Part shown: piece after piece, positions 31,272 to 43,192 of the stretch
How the letters are laid out: every line of letters starts with the position of its first letter
Position numbering within the stretch: the first letter of the stretch is position 1
Source of the DNA: Rhynchopus sp. YZ270_cl-10
Taxonomy: Eukaryota; Euglenozoa; Diplonemea; Diplonemida; Diplonemidae
Assembly: GCA_964035575.1 (NCBI GenBank)
Contig: OZ037850.1
Span: forward strand, 248,001 to 312,000
Direction: 5' to 3'
DNA length: 64,000 bases
Made by a program: the position numbers and the translations under genes
Notes under the pieces: generated by a model
What the model was told of the DNA's origin: nothing
The model's database searches: none
Seen by the model: only the letters and a program-made list of their open reading frames with translations

Positions 31272-32868
31272 CTAAGGGTAGATAAATAAATTTATTTGTT
31301 TCTTGTCCACCGTACCGGCCGCGTACATATTACGTCGCGTACTAATTAAGTCGGTTAGGGCAAATGCCGACTTAATTAGTACGCGACGTAATAAGTGTGC
31401 GACGTAATTAATCTTTTGAAGAAAAACAAAACCTACGTACAAGGTGAGTGGGAAGGGTGTCTGGCATTTCTCTTGGTGTTGTGTGTTGGCCCTCGGAAAT
31501 TTATAAGGTTACATTGGGAAGAGATTGCAACATGCAAACGTTTTTTAATATTTGTTGAAATATGAATGAATAGCTCAGATTGCGGATTAGAGGAACTCCA
31601 TTGGCACTTCCCTCCTCTTGCGCATACGGAGGTACTAGACGCACTGTGGCAGAGTTCTCACCGATTTCCACCTTACCTGTGCCGTGTACACGCGCCGCGT
31701 GTTGGGTTTGTTCTCCTCCTCGTTCACACGATCTGCGATGGCCCTCGGGATTGTGTGGGTTTGGTGGTATCCCCCTAGTGATGTACCCACACCAGCTGTG
31801 TTCCAACATGATTACCCCCACTTTCTTTTTCACCTTACGGTGTGTACTAATTACGTCGCTTTTTGGGCGCCCGCGGGCCCCCAAAAAGCGACTTAATTAG
31901 TACGCGACGTAATAAGTACCCCCCGTAATAAATACGCGACGTAATATGTACGCGGCCGGTACGTACAGAATCTCGAGATTCCCAGAAAAAAATGTTTGTT
32001 TTTAAAAATGTTTATTGTGACCTGAGCGGTACTTTAGAGTGTTTTTAGACACACTTGTGACCCCACCGAGGAAAGCAATCGGCTCGCGCAATCAAAAGAA
32101 AGCAGAGAAAAGGGAAAAAATAAAAAGGAAAAAAGTTGGGTACCGTGCGCCTGCGGCGCTACCTGTTCCCAGTCAACAACACAATTTCATCTGAAGTTGG
32201 GTTTGCAGACCTGAAAATGACCCTTGCCTACGAGTATGGGTTCATACTTTGTGAAAATTTAAGTCACTAAAATTTTGCCCATTTTTCCGTATATCCCCCA
32301 CCACAGCCCGGGATTGGCTCGGAAATGCCACAAAACACTGTTATTTCCACCCCTTGATGCACAACTGTTTGAGGTGTGTTTTTTTTTTGGTCCCGAAACA
32401 CGATTTTTCAGACTTTCCAAAAGTGGGCACGAAGCCTGCTCCGTAACATTCAGGGCTAAGTGTGAGCTTCCTTCTTGTCAGTGAAGGGATGACCTTCGGG
32501 ACTTAGCGAGGCCAGAAACATCCTCGGAAATGCTGAGCTGAGCGTGCAGAAGATCTGCCACGGAAGCATGCAAGGCGCTATCCGCGCAAAATGTGGAAGC
32601 GTTCTGGGAGCAGTGGCGAACCCGCTAAGCGTACAAGAACATTATAAAAAACTGAGAACTAACATCGCCGTATCCCCCCTAATGACACCTACCATCAACG
32701 AGGCATGTGAAATCAATGTAGTTGTCTCCCTTCTGCTTGCCCCGCTCCCATGGTAGCGATTTTTTTCCAACATTTTTTTCCCAACTAATATTTTTTTCCG
32801 TACGTACGTACAGAATTTCAAAACGTCTCGGACAAGAAACAAATAAATTTATTTATCTACCCTAACCA
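31272..32868. mobile_element. Mutator-like inverted-repeat element, interrupted by a second element
   Basis: Inverted termini share 34 bp (AGGGTAGATAAATAAATTT... through TTTCTTGTCC). ACTATATTTA is present on both sides (31262-31271 and 32869-32878), consistent with a 10-bp target duplication. Without the nested 645-bp element it would be about 950 bp. The interior at 31990-32300 is related, in reverse, to 43900-44240, and 32256-32441 is related to 27868-28062. No transposase is seen. Confidence 0.7.
31315..31959. mobile_element. 645-bp foldback element, copy 1 (family M2)
   Basis: Starts CCGGCCGCGTACATATTACG and ends with the complement, flanked by TA on both sides (TA target duplication). 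Each end is itself a long hairpin built of GCGACGTAAT and ACTAATTAAGTCG blocks. The middle carries a 127-codon minus-strand frame (start 31884) without recognisable similarity. The copy at 44974-45618 has the same length and reads the same in inverted orientation. It is inserted in the element 31272-32868. Confidence 0.85.
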
Positions 32869-33387
32869 ACTATATTTATTTTTGTAATGTGCCTACGACG
32901 TCACCACAGTCACGCAATATTTTTTTATTTTGATAATTTGCTTCATAAATCTGTCCCGCAAGCAGTCTGCACTATTCTTTTTTCTCGTCTAGGGGGTAAG
33001 ACGTCCTTCCGTCACCACCCAAAACGCAGTTAGCTGTAGAGAATGACTGAGGGGGGAAAAGAATCAGGAATCCCGCATTTTCAAGATGTACCTTTTTTTT
33101 TTTTTTTGTACAGACGGTACTTTCTATACCCATTACACAAATTTTCAAACTGAAATTTGCAGAGAGAAAAAAAAAATTGAAGTTGATTTCATTTATTATT
33201 TCAGAAGAGAGAAACACTACTGCACAAAACCCCCCCCCCTTTTCCCCAATACCCAATTATATGTCACAAAGGGCTAAAAAAAAATGCAATTAAAGCCCCC
33301 CCACCCAGCCCAGAATTAGACTAGATTCGCAAAAAAAAACCCACGATATCTTTTTTTGTGAAGATATGGACCTCTTAGGTTTTTGCA
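32869..33387. other. Intergenic region
   Basis: AT-rich with homopolymers. A degenerate HP-A-like motif with GCAAGCAGTCTGCAC is at about 32955-32972. Nothing else was recognised. Confidence 0.45.
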
Positions 33388-34546
33388 TTAGTCGAGCCGT
33401 TTCCCCCAGGATGCAGCAGTGCGTTCTCTGTGTGGTGCGCCTTTGGGCATGGATTGGATGCGGTTCTTTGTCGTGAAGGCTCGTCGCAGCAGAAGGGCAA
33501 TGGCTGCGTAGTTGAGCATCGCAGAGGCAACAACGATTATTCGGTATTCAAACGGCCCCAAGGATCCATCCTGTAGGTGCGTTATTTTGCAGTTTCGACA
33601 ATCACCCTGTCCGAAGACGGGTTCTGTACACAAAGTTGCCCTTTTTTGAGAACTGCCTAAAAATTAGGTCCATATACTTCAAATCAAGAAGAGCGTTATT
33701 TTTATTTAATTTTTTTGTTGTATCGACAATCACCTACCGATCTGTACACAATGTCGCCCTAAGGCTTTGTACTTAATCGGTATGGACGGCGGTCATCCTC
33801 AACCCTAGAAAGTAGCTATTATTTGTTGATTTGCATTCAAAGTGCTTTTTTGTAAAAAATGTGCTGTGAGAGTGAGACGCTACTGAGAGCTAATAAAAAA
33901 ATTCTCTCTCCTTTCATGAATCATCCAAAAAAATACAGTTTCGTGAACACCAAATAAATTGGTCTAAAAAACATACCTTATCCCCTTCTTCAGTCATTGT
34001 CGCAAAGATAATCCGTGTTGTGTTGAGAAAGGACACAAAGAGAAGCTCTGAAAGAGATGGGATAATCGTGAAGACCCTCATCAGGTGTGAGGTGAAGTGT
34101 TCGAGCTTCTTCGGCGCACTGCAGAGCCAGGCGTGGAGCAGGCCTGCTTTTAACAGCATTATTGCGGGCGTGAGGACCCAGCGGATGACGGTGCTCCAGA
34201 GGTTCACTTCCATCGTTTCCATTGCGGTACAAAGGAGGAATGCTGTAGTCGAGGTAAGAACTGCCAACACCAAGACACTGATTAACAATGGATCCCCTAG
34301 GTCATGCGTCGCTGCGGAATACGGAAACAGCAAAAAATCGGTCCCCGTAATCCGCACCCACACGGTCTCCCCGCAGACCTCGCAGGCATCCCGCTCCCGC
34401 GCCCCTCTTTGCCGTCTTGCCTTCAACCACGACACCAAACAAACCTCGTGTACCCACTTCATGCTCCCCTTACAGGCGCATGGTGCAACCAACTCCCCTT
34501 CCTCCGCTTTGCATATCCTACATTCTTTTACTCCAGCCTCCTGCAT
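33388..34546 (-). CDS. RING-CH (MARCH-type) membrane E3 ubiquitin ligase
   Basis: Two exons, 33977-34546 (190 codons) and 33388-33570 (60 codons plus TAA), give 250 aa. Intron 33571-33976 has donor GTATGT and acceptor CTACAG. Residues about 8-65 form a C4HC3 RING-CH finger: CRIC, PCACKG, WVHEVC, then CEVC. Several hydrophobic segments follow (LLISVLVLAVLTSTTAFLL; VIRWVLTPAIMLLKAGLLHAW; the second exon's IIVVASAMLNYAAIALLL). MARCH-type ligases sit in membranes and ubiquitinate membrane proteins. The chosen ATG (34544-34546) starts 8 residues before the finger. Upstream are pyrimidine-CAG acceptors at 34569-34570 and 34594-34595, which favour this start over an upstream one. The intron contains one partial and one full HP-E repeat. 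Confidence 0.85.
33592..33640 (+). repeat. Partial HP-E repeat in RING-CH intron
   Basis: TTTCGACAATCACCCTGTCC, then GACGGGTTCTGTACACAAAG and TTGCCC. Confidence 0.5.
33714..33834 (+). repeat. HP-E repeat in RING-CH intron
   Basis: Same order of boxes as 21896-22014; the small internal CCTGC/GCAGG hairpin is shortened. It lies in the intron 33571-33976. Confidence 0.65.
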
Positions 34547-35303
34547 CCAAGAGGGGGGCTTAAGAGTTCTGTGAAAGAGTTTGACGCTTTTTTCTGAAGG
34601 AAATGGTGGGGAGGTTTGAAAAGTTGGGTGAGATATGAGGTAGTAAAAGGGTAAGGTTGATTTTTTTTTTTTTTGTGGTATCGGTGAGTCGTCAGGGGGA
34701 GAGGGGAAAGGGGAAAGGGGAGGAAGGGGGTTTAAAAAAAAACGCAAAAATACCGCTTAAAAAGGCTGGGAAATGTGCAGAAGGCACACTTCTCGAAGGG
34801 GTATTTTTTTTTGATGAGGGAGGATACCAAAAAAAAAAAAAAAGAGAGAGAAAACTCAGATTTTTGGTATCACAATCTGCTCAATCAAATGTTTTTTTTG
34901 ACACTACACCGACCAAAAAGTTAAAAAAAAAATATATATAATTTTGCTGTAACCTATGTTTGCACGAAAAAGGCAAAACGTTGCAAAAAAAAAAACATAT
35001 GCATTCAATAAATTGAGAGCATAGGTATAGAGATCAACAAAAATGTTCCTAAAAAAAGAAGAAGAAAAAAATGTCTGACTCTCACACCTCTGGGCGGGCG
35101 CACTTCGGCATCCCTTACACCCCGCCCTTGATTGATCTTCCCAGTACCTAGCAAAGGCTGCCTGAGAAAAAAAAAAAAAAAAAAAAAAACACCGTCCACC
35201 TTTGCCTGCTATCTCCAACACTGAGCTAGCGGCGGTAACTAGCCTACCGCTACAGGTCAATACAGATCCCGATGAGTCAGTGTCTGTGGCTAGATAAACA
35301 ACA
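34547..35303. other. Intergenic region
   Basis: RING-CH leader followed by AT-rich DNA with homopolymers. No gene or clear repeat was recognised. Confidence 0.45.
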
Positions 35304-35585
35304 ATACCACAATCGTAATAATTGCCGACCTTTTACGTAAAAATGGTTGACCTTTTCAGGATTTTTCTGGAAGTTTGATCTATTGTGTCGAACATTAGGA
35401 CGGTAGGTAATAGAGTTTCTTTTTGTGATACGGTTTTTTTCCCCCTCACTCCCAACCCCACCGATTTTAGATCCTCTACACTCAACACCAATATGCTGTG
35501 CTATGATGTTCGACCTTTTTCAGAATTTTTTTTTTCTGTTGAAGTTTGACTTATTTTACGGTCAACACTTATTACGATTGTGGTA
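35304..35585. mobile_element. Miniature inverted-repeat element, family M1 (long, composite copy)
   Basis: TACCACAATCGTAATAA at the left and its complement TTATTACGATTGTGGTA at the right. Inside, two blocks with GACCTTTTCAGGATTTTTCT and GTTCGACC motifs suggest one element inserted in another of the same family (see 6954 and 49199). Confidence 0.65.
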
Positions 35586-35888
35586 ACCCAGATACCGTGG
35601 ATAAGAGAAATACGGGATCGCCCAAGTACCTGGGCGGGGGAGGTGTTGGATCTGTATTCCAAAAAATGGCGCTACAGAAAGTAATTTGAACGTAGTTCGT
35701 CTCGACCCTGAAGGGTAGCTTATTACGAACGGAAAAAAAAAGGACCCCCCCAAAGAGAGCTGTCCACAATGAGTGTTCACTTTTGGAAGAATTTTATTTG
35801 CGTACCTTTTTTCTCCCGCTTAAATTTGTTTTACTTTTTCTTTGTTTGATACGGGGTGGAGTGCGTTCGAAGAAGAGGCATTGCAATA
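35586..35888. other. Intergenic spacer
   Basis: No feature was recognised in about 300 bp. Confidence 0.4.
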
Positions 35889-36058
35889 CATGGTAGTCTG
35901 GCCGACTCTGCCAGACTTTTGAAAATCCTGAATTTTCTGGACTTTTTATTGACTTTCAAAAATCAAAAAAAAGGTCCTTTTTCTTGACTTTCCCAACTTT
36001 AAAAAGTCAAGAAAAAGTCAAAAATTGTGAGTCTGGCACAGTCAGCCAGACTACCATG
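35889..36058. mobile_element. 170-bp foldback element flanked by TA
   Basis: CATGGTAGTCTGGC...TGCCAGACT at the left pairs with AGTCTGGCA...GCCAGACTACCATG at the right. TA lies on both sides. The interior is AGTCAA/TTGACT-rich and continues the pairing. Confidence 0.7.
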
Positions 36059-37351
36059 TATGGTATTAGCAGTTTTTTTTGTTTTGTTTTTTTGTTGTTT
36101 TTGTTTTTTTGAATCCTGGCTGCATTTGGTGAAACACCCAGCCATTTTGTTTTGTTTTGAGATCGTTAAATTAGTGGACACACAACCCACAATCCCCCCT
36201 TTTTTTTTAATTTTTGCTTTCAGCGTTTGCGCTAATAGAATAGCGTAAAAACCATATTATTGGGGTGTGTGACAGACTTTGTTTTTGGTTTTGCTTTTTT
36301 TTAAAAATAGTGCGATAAACTAACCCAGGGGCAGGGACGGATGCGAGAGGAGGGGAGAAAGGGAGGAGAGGAGAGAGAGAGAGAGAGAGAGAAACAAAGA
36401 AACGAAAAAAAATAAAGAGAAAATCTGGATAGGGCGGTAGATACCCTAGCCACTTAGAGGGGGGAAAAAAACTGATGAGTCGAAAATGAACCGAATCGGT
36501 ACATTCATCTTTGAAAGAGGGATAAAAAAAAAAAAAAAAAATGGTAGTTGTTGATGCAGGCATCTCCGACTGACGTTTATTAAGTTCAAAAAAGAAAGAA
36601 AAACAGGTGTTTGTTAAGATGGGTCCTCTGATAGGACTGATTCACCCTAACAAAGCGAAGTGGTGCAAATGTATTGCCTTTTGTGTGCACACATGGCAGA
36701 GAAAAGAAGAGGAGAGGGTGTGAAAGGGGGGGGTGGAGGGAAAGGGAAAGGGAAAAGGAGGGGAGGGTATGTGGGGGAAAACAAAGAAGACAACCCAACA
36801 CCCCCCCACCACGTTAAGTGGTGTTTTGGGTGCTGTCATCACCTTCCTAGCGACCGGCAAGTTGCAGTTTTTTTTTTTCTTTTCATTTTTTTTTTCTTTG
36901 GTTTCTTCAAAAATACAGAAACCCTTTTTACTCTGAGGCTTTGATTTTCCCCCTTATTTCCCCGAAAAAAAAAAACATTATTTTTTTTTTGGAATAGTAG
37001 TTGCAGTGCAAATCTCCAGTTTCCTTTTCTTGTTCAGTTATACCCCATGTTAGTATTGCATTATCTAGCAGTGATGACCTTCACATGGCCATGCAAATCA
37101 GATGTACACCAAAAAAAAAATCCCCTCGAAAAGAGAAAAGTTTATAAGATGATCCCAAGCCTCGCGTGCTTAGTCACCTTGATCGAAAAGATGACAGCTT
37201 TTTTTTGCACTTCCGTACCGAAAAGAGATCATTTTTTTTTTTTTTTCGTATATCGTTAAACACAATGCCACGTTTTTTCACTGTAACCTACCGAGGTAGG
37301 CGTGACGCTGACTACACGGTAGTTATCGGTAGCCGCGCCACTGGCACCTTT
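36059..37351. other. Intergenic region
   Basis: A GA-repeat run (36371-36391), a TGATGCAGGCATCTCCGACTG motif (36553-36573) shared with 1436-1456, an HP-A-like motif (36994-37013) and HP-B at 37145-37180. No gene was seen. Confidence 0.45.
37145..37180 (+). repeat. HP-B hairpin repeat copy
   Basis: AAGATGATCCCAAGC, loop CTCGCGT, GCTTAGTCACCTT. Confidence 0.6.
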
Positions 37352-37470
37352 ATCCACCTGATTTTTACCCCGCGTATAGGCGCGTAAAGGCCCGTATAGG
37401 CCAAACCCCACCCATTTCCCAGCCTTTACGCGCTATACGCGCCTATACGCGGGGTAAAAATCAGGTGGAT
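37352..37470. mobile_element. 119-bp perfect-arm foldback
   Basis: ATCCACCTGATTTTTACCCC plus GCGTATAGGCGCG at the left, complement at the right; about 35 paired bases around a short centre. The inner TATAGGC/TACGCG motifs repeat. Confidence 0.75.
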
Positions 37471-37540
37471 TATACTTTATAAACAAAAACAAAAACAAAA
37501 ACTATGAACATAATGTGTCTTTCAGTGCACAACATTTAGA

Positions 37541-38825
37541 TACCCTCATAGTAAAAATAATGTTTTTTCAAAAATAAATTAATAAAAAAATGACCCAAAA
37601 GTAACATTTTTTTTGTAACAATTTAATAAAATGTTTTATTCGTTTTTTTGCAGTTGGGCAAAAAGTAACAAATGTTACAAAGAAAAAATAAAAAGCCCAT
37701 GGTTGAAGCACGGGAGTACCATAGGGAACTGGGTTGCTGACCACACCATCCAGGCTGTACCTCAATTTTTTTTTTTGCCTGCGGCGCCATTTTCCCCTTT
37801 TTGCTCCGCAAAAAAGGGTTCGTTGAGTGACTCTGTGTAAAAAGCTATATTTTTACACCATGGGTGTCCGCGCTGTATGCTTTATTAGCCCCCCCAGTAA
37901 CATTTTTGTTACGCCTGCGGCGTAACAAAAATGTTACAAAAAAATAAAATCCAAACAATGAAAAAAGTAACAAAATGCAAAAATGTTCAGGGCGTTCGCC
38001 CCGGGGCGAAAAATATTTTTTTTCGTTAAAAAAATCTTTTCCTGAAAAAATGACATTTTATTTCGCCCCAGGGCTTCGCCCCACCGGGGCGAAACCCTGT
38101 ATAAATAAATAAATAAAAAAAAAAAAAGGGGAAAAAAAAAAAAAAAAAAGAGAGAGAGATTTCTCCCCACCACCCTGTAGACCCCCCCGGAGGGGGGGTC
38201 GCAGAGGGGTGTCCACTGTACTCAAAATCATCCGCAAACCCGCCTGCCGTGAGAGGAAGTTTCCCCAGCACTCCCGCTCCTCAATCCTGCAGTCTGCTGA
38301 AGGTGCCCCGTACCCCCTGTTATAGAAGGTGTCACTGCTCGTGTCAACTCTATCTTCAACGGCAGAGAGACGTTTTAGTTTATTGAAAATAATCAAACTA
38401 AGGATGAAGTCTCATATGACAGATGCCTCTCTCTTGTGCATCTGTTTGATTAAACAGCACAAAGAGACCCTCAGTGAGGGGGGGATTGATGAAATTCTCC
38501 ATCGTTTTGCTGGTTTTAGTATCAGGAAAGTTCAGCTGTAATAGCACTTGTGCTGGGGAAGGGATCACGCGCAAATCGCAATTTTTTTTGACCACTCAGT
38601 ACCAGGGATTCACCCCCCACGAACTAGCTTCTCTCCGGCGGGAAAATTTTTTTTTGACCTATTTTAAGCACTAGTAAAAAAGCAAAAATTTCGGATTTTT
38701 TGGCATTTCGCCACGATCAGGAAAAAACGATGGCGATAGCGAACGCCCTGAAAATGTTATAAAAAAAATAAAAATCGCCGAAATAATTTATTTGTAACAA
38801 TAACATAATTTATACTATGAGGGTA
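37541..38825. mobile_element. 1.3-kb inverted-repeat element
   Basis: Ends TACCCTCATAGTA and its complement TACTATGAGGGTA. The interior contains a block shared with 29970-30110 (37697-37860), a perfect GTAACATTTTTGTTACGCC palindrome (37899-37939) and a second inverted pair of GCGTTCGCC/GGCGA..GAACGCC type (37985 and 38735). A stretch at 38180-38396 is GC-richer and could be a captured fragment. No transposase was seen. Confidence 0.55.
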
Positions 38826-39408
38826 AAAATGACGAGAAAAAAAAATAGGTTTTTGTGCTCCTGGAGTCTGGTCGGACATTCATCGCAACACTGCGGAACC
38901 TAAGATAGGCAATCGCAAAGTATCGCTGGGTGATGTATTGTCATCCGCGCATTGTACTAAATGATTTCTGGTTGTTAAAGGTTCCGAAAAAACGGTCAGC
39001 TGTCATACGAAGACGAACTGTACACAGTCTTTACCTCTCCCTTTTCTCCGTCTTCGTGGGATTTATTGCGTACCGTCGTCCTAAGAAAAAAAGAACCCCT
39101 AAAAACGAGAGACAATTTGTCAGATGAATGAGCAGCTTGTGCACATCTTTACACGCAACTATGTCCGTACAGAGACTATAAAGAGTAATACCGAGAGATG
39201 AGAGAGAACATTGAGATGATGTTGTCTGCCAAAAAAAACAAAAATAAAGAAAAAAAACCTCCCTTTGAAATATTGTTTTAGGAAAGTGTCGAGGTTTTTT
39301 TTTGTGTGTCGGGAGGGGGGAAGAGGAGGGGCGATCGTCGTTACTTTCGTTCACACAAATGAGTGAATGAATAAAAATTTAAAAAAAAAAAAAAAAAATG
39401 AAAAATTT

Positions 39409-39446
39409 GAAAGATGAATGTGTGTGCCTCGTTGCACACACATCTA
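39409..39446 (+). repeat. HP-C hairpin repeat copy with extended stem
   Basis: AGATGAATGTGTGTGC, CTCGTT, GCACACACATCT. The stem is longer by two GT/AC steps on both arms than in the 28504 copy. Confidence 0.7.
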
Positions 39447-41412
39447 AAAAGAAGAAAACAAGCTGGTGAGATGATCCTAAACCTTTCGTGTTTCGCCACC
39501 ATTGAACCAAAAAAGGAAAAAGAAGAAAATACGCTCGTTTTGTAATCATTTACCGACACTTCTTGGACAACCATTTTTTTTTTTCCATTGAAAAGTTGAT
39601 TTTGCAAAATAATAGGATATCCGAGAATTATCGCTATTCATCTACATGGTTGAAATGTATCTATAAAAAAGGGTGGTTAACCGGTTTTGAAAGAAACTGC
39701 AAAAATTAACGGTAGTAAATATCGAAAAATTGCCTGACCCTATTTTGTGTCTGACTTTGTCACATTTTAGAAGAGCAAACAAAAGAAGGAAAACAGAAAA
39801 ACGCGGAGGGCTAAATTTCAAATAAAACAACAATTTGAGAACTTTTTGTTAATAATCTGGGTTTGTGCCGCTGCCACACATAGAACGTCAAAGCTACTTT
39901 CGAACAAAATTATTGTCCTTTTTCTTCAGAAAATAAATAAAAACAAAATTTTGAAGACAATCCTAAGCCTCGCTTGCTTTTGGACACTCTTCAAGACACC
40001 ATACCAGCTGGCTCACAGCATCGTCACCTTGCAATTTTTTTGTGGAGAGAAAGAAAAAAGAAGGGGTGAAAAAAAGATAGTAAAAATACACCATACCAGT
40101 AACTGGCTTAACCATAGAAATAAAAGAGAGAAAAAAACTTTGACGAGAATGTGCACATATCTTTCAGATGAAAGAGGGGGAAAAAACACAGTACGTTGTT
40201 TTGATTAAATAGTCACCTAGCCTGAGATTCTAAAGGTGTAATGCATTTTTCAAAAAAAAAAAAAATAGGTTGTTTTCATTTCAAAAACAATGCATGGTTG
40301 CAACAAGGTGACCCTCAGATGCAAATGGTTGCAGAGCGGTAGAGCGGCGACCCGGAGCACGGTGAAATAAATGACTTGATTTGTGGTTTTACGTATGGTT
40401 GGGTTTGCACCCCGTTGTAAGCCAACGGTGAAAACCCCTAAGCAAAACTACAGTCATTTCTTCACCGTTGTGTGTGGTCTGACTGCATTTGTTTCGACAT
40501 TCTTGAATGATCCTGAGCAGGGGTCGGGGGGAAAGCTATTTTCAAAAAAAAAATAAAATAAAAGACAAAATTATTGGATACGGGTGTGCAGTAGTTCACC
40601 TCTGCAAAAAGCTCTCAAGCGACTTAGTAAAGACACACTCCACGTCTTCAATGCGTTAGTTGAGCTATGATTATGGTTATGCAAGAACACCCGAAGCCAT
40701 TTTTTTTTAAATTATCGTGGAGGCGGAAAACTGTTGGTATATTTCCGTAAGCTGTTGTGTTGACTTTTTTTGCTCGTAGAACGTAACAAAAAAAAAACAA
40801 AAAAACCGCCTTTTCTTTGTAGCTTATTTTGCCGATTCTGCTGAATCTAGGATCGGGGGAAGGGGTAAAATGAATGGATAGATAAAGTGTGTAGCACGGC
40901 AAGGAAGGGGGATGGGGGGGTGTTCGGGGAACCGTGTGGTTTGTGATTTGTTTGACAAAATAATTAACTAAATGTGCGTGAGGGGGTACAAGAAGGGGGG
41001 GCGGGTTTCCATTACTTTGTCGGGATAAAGGGGGAAAAAATGCAAAACTGGGCAATCCTTTTCTAAGGAAAAACGCTTGAAAGATGAATACAGGGGCACA
41101 TCAAAGAAAACTTGTGAGATGAATGTGCCTCTCGTGCATAACATATTTACCACTGTCGTCGCGCTGGAACACGCTGGGGGTTTTCAAAACGATCAAATAC
41201 AAAAAAAAAAAACATGATGGCGTGATGCTGTTTTGTATTAACCTGCAGTGCGCATAGTTGTAATATCGTCAGATTACCATGTCAACAGAAAAAAGACAGG
41301 TCTTGTGTGCAATGCATTTTGGACACGTGGAGAAACATTTTTTAATTAAAAATCTTCGAAGAAAACTTACCGAATGGCATGTGGCAAAATACAAAAAGAA
41401 AGGGGGGTTGGG

Positions 41413-41450
41413 TAAGATGAACCTAAGCCTCACAGTGCGTAGTCACCTTA
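41413..41450 (+). repeat. HP-B hairpin repeat copy
   Basis: AAGATGAACCTAAGCCTC followed by GTGCGTAGTCACCTT. Confidence 0.55.
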
Positions 41451-41631
41451 ATAACTAACCGCTCTACCAAAGAAAAATGGGACTGGATGGGGGGAAAACT
41501 GGGCAATTCCTAGCAAGGTGTATTGTTATTTTTGTTATAAATTGTTTGAAATGTTGTGCAGCTGCACTATTGAAAAACTTGATACGGTGGATAGATATTT
41601 CTTTTGTTTTGTTTCTTCTTCTGGCCAAAGG

Positions 41632-41950
41632 TGGTGCTCCTCACTACCAAAACGGCGCTGATGAAGCTGCAGGGTGGTTCGAAAGGGACCAGAGAGGATA
41701 TCCTACACCCGCCTCTGCTTCACCTGATTCGCGAGCGAACGACGGAAGGGTTGCCACCCTCTGCCACTTCCACCGCGAACCATCTCGTAGGTATTAAAGA
41801 CACACATCACCCCTCCATGGCGGAAAAGCCTTGTTGGGGTGGCTCCCTGGTCTGACTTTATTCGACTCCGTGCAACCTCAGCAACGAGGTTCACCACGGA
41901 GTATATATCCACCATTTTCACTAATAATTATAGAGGTCACCTTGCTGATT
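41632..41950 (+). other. Coding-like stretch, unassigned
   Basis: Balanced-composition DNA in an AT-rich setting. One plus frame reads VVLLTTKTALMKLQGGSKGT and on for about 70 codons. CTGGCCAAAG just upstream could be an acceptor and GTAG|GTATTA at 41789-41790 a donor. A minus frame (from 41921) is also open. I cannot name a family or choose the strand. Confidence 0.25.
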
Positions 41951-43142
41951 ACGCCAGCCGTTTTGTTTTTTTTTTTTGTGAAAATTTGTTTGGTGAAAAA
42001 TGGATTGCACTGTTTGTACAAAAAGAAAATACAAAAAAAAAAAAAATACTGGTAAAGATCGTGAGCCATTTTGAGGTAGGCTATGAAAGAACGAGAAAAA
42101 AAAACAGGCACAAAAATATCGAGATTCTAAAACCAAAAAGTAGTGGAAGGGTGAATTGGGGGGGTGTATTATTTTTTGGTCTTCTTGTCATTTTTTTGTG
42201 TCTATCTTGCCAAGTGTAGCAGCATGCTTCCCCCGAAATTATAGTATATCTGCTGATTTACCCCCCCTCCCCACTCAAAAGCCTCCGACAAGGCTTTTTT
42301 TTGGTTGCTAGGGTTGGGGGAAAGGGGCGCTTTGCGACAACAAAAAAAATGAAAAAACATACTTCATGAAAAAAAGAGGAACTAAAATAGACTTCGTATA
42401 CGTTTTATTCACAAAATATAGTATGAGAGTGTACCACTAAAATGACAAAATCGAAAAAGAGGAATGCGCATCACAAAGGTTATGAGGATGAGCGAAATCT
42501 CCCCACCCTCTTCCCTTCGAGCTTCAAAAAACTCAGGTTTGAAAACGGAAGGATTTCCCTGTATACCCTTGATCAGAGTTGAAGGGGTAGAAAACGGTGT
42601 ATTTTTTTTTTTTTTTTTTGAATTTTGAAAAATTGGTGCCGTGTAGACACCTCGCTTTTTTCTCGTGTGAACTCCACGCAATTTTATTTTACCATTCCTT
42701 TTTAGGAAACAGCATGTACAGTCCTGGAAGCTCCAAGAAAATGGAGTCGGTGGGAGAGGAGGCGCCTTCCGAAACGTACAACTGGAAAAAAAGGGGGGTA
42801 TTTGTGACTCACCTTGTATCATCATTGAAATAATATTGCTTACCAATGGTACACTCCAATACTGTTGACCCATCTTTTTTTGTGCTGGGTGTGCTTCTCA
42901 GACACAATAATATTCAAAAAAAATAAAACCTGATATCTGAGTTGTCTCAAAGAGAAAAAAATGTACACTCTTTCCCACTCTTTTTGATACGCTAATCTAC
43001 ACAACTTTACTAGAAAATACAAAAAAAAAAGAGAGAAAAATGATAAACTTGAAAGATGAATGTGTCTCTCTTGCGGTACACATCAAAAAATTAAAATCGG
43101 GCTTAGTCAGTAGAGTGCTACTGGGACATAACAACGGGCAAA

Positions 43143-43192
43143 AAGTGAAGTTGATAGTGCAAACGCCTCTGGGACGCAGGCACTGACAAGCT
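43143..43192 (+). repeat. HP-D hairpin repeat copy
   Basis: GAAGTTGATAGTGCAAACG, CCTCTGG, GACGCAGGCACTGAC. AGTGC/GCACT pairs outside the ACGCC/GG(A)CG stem. Confidence 0.65.

Noticed and set aside
31501-31884. The 127-codon frame in the 645-bp element as a real protein
   Set aside because: It is conserved only because both copies are identical; no similarity to transposases and an open frame exists on the other strand too. Left unannotated as a gene.
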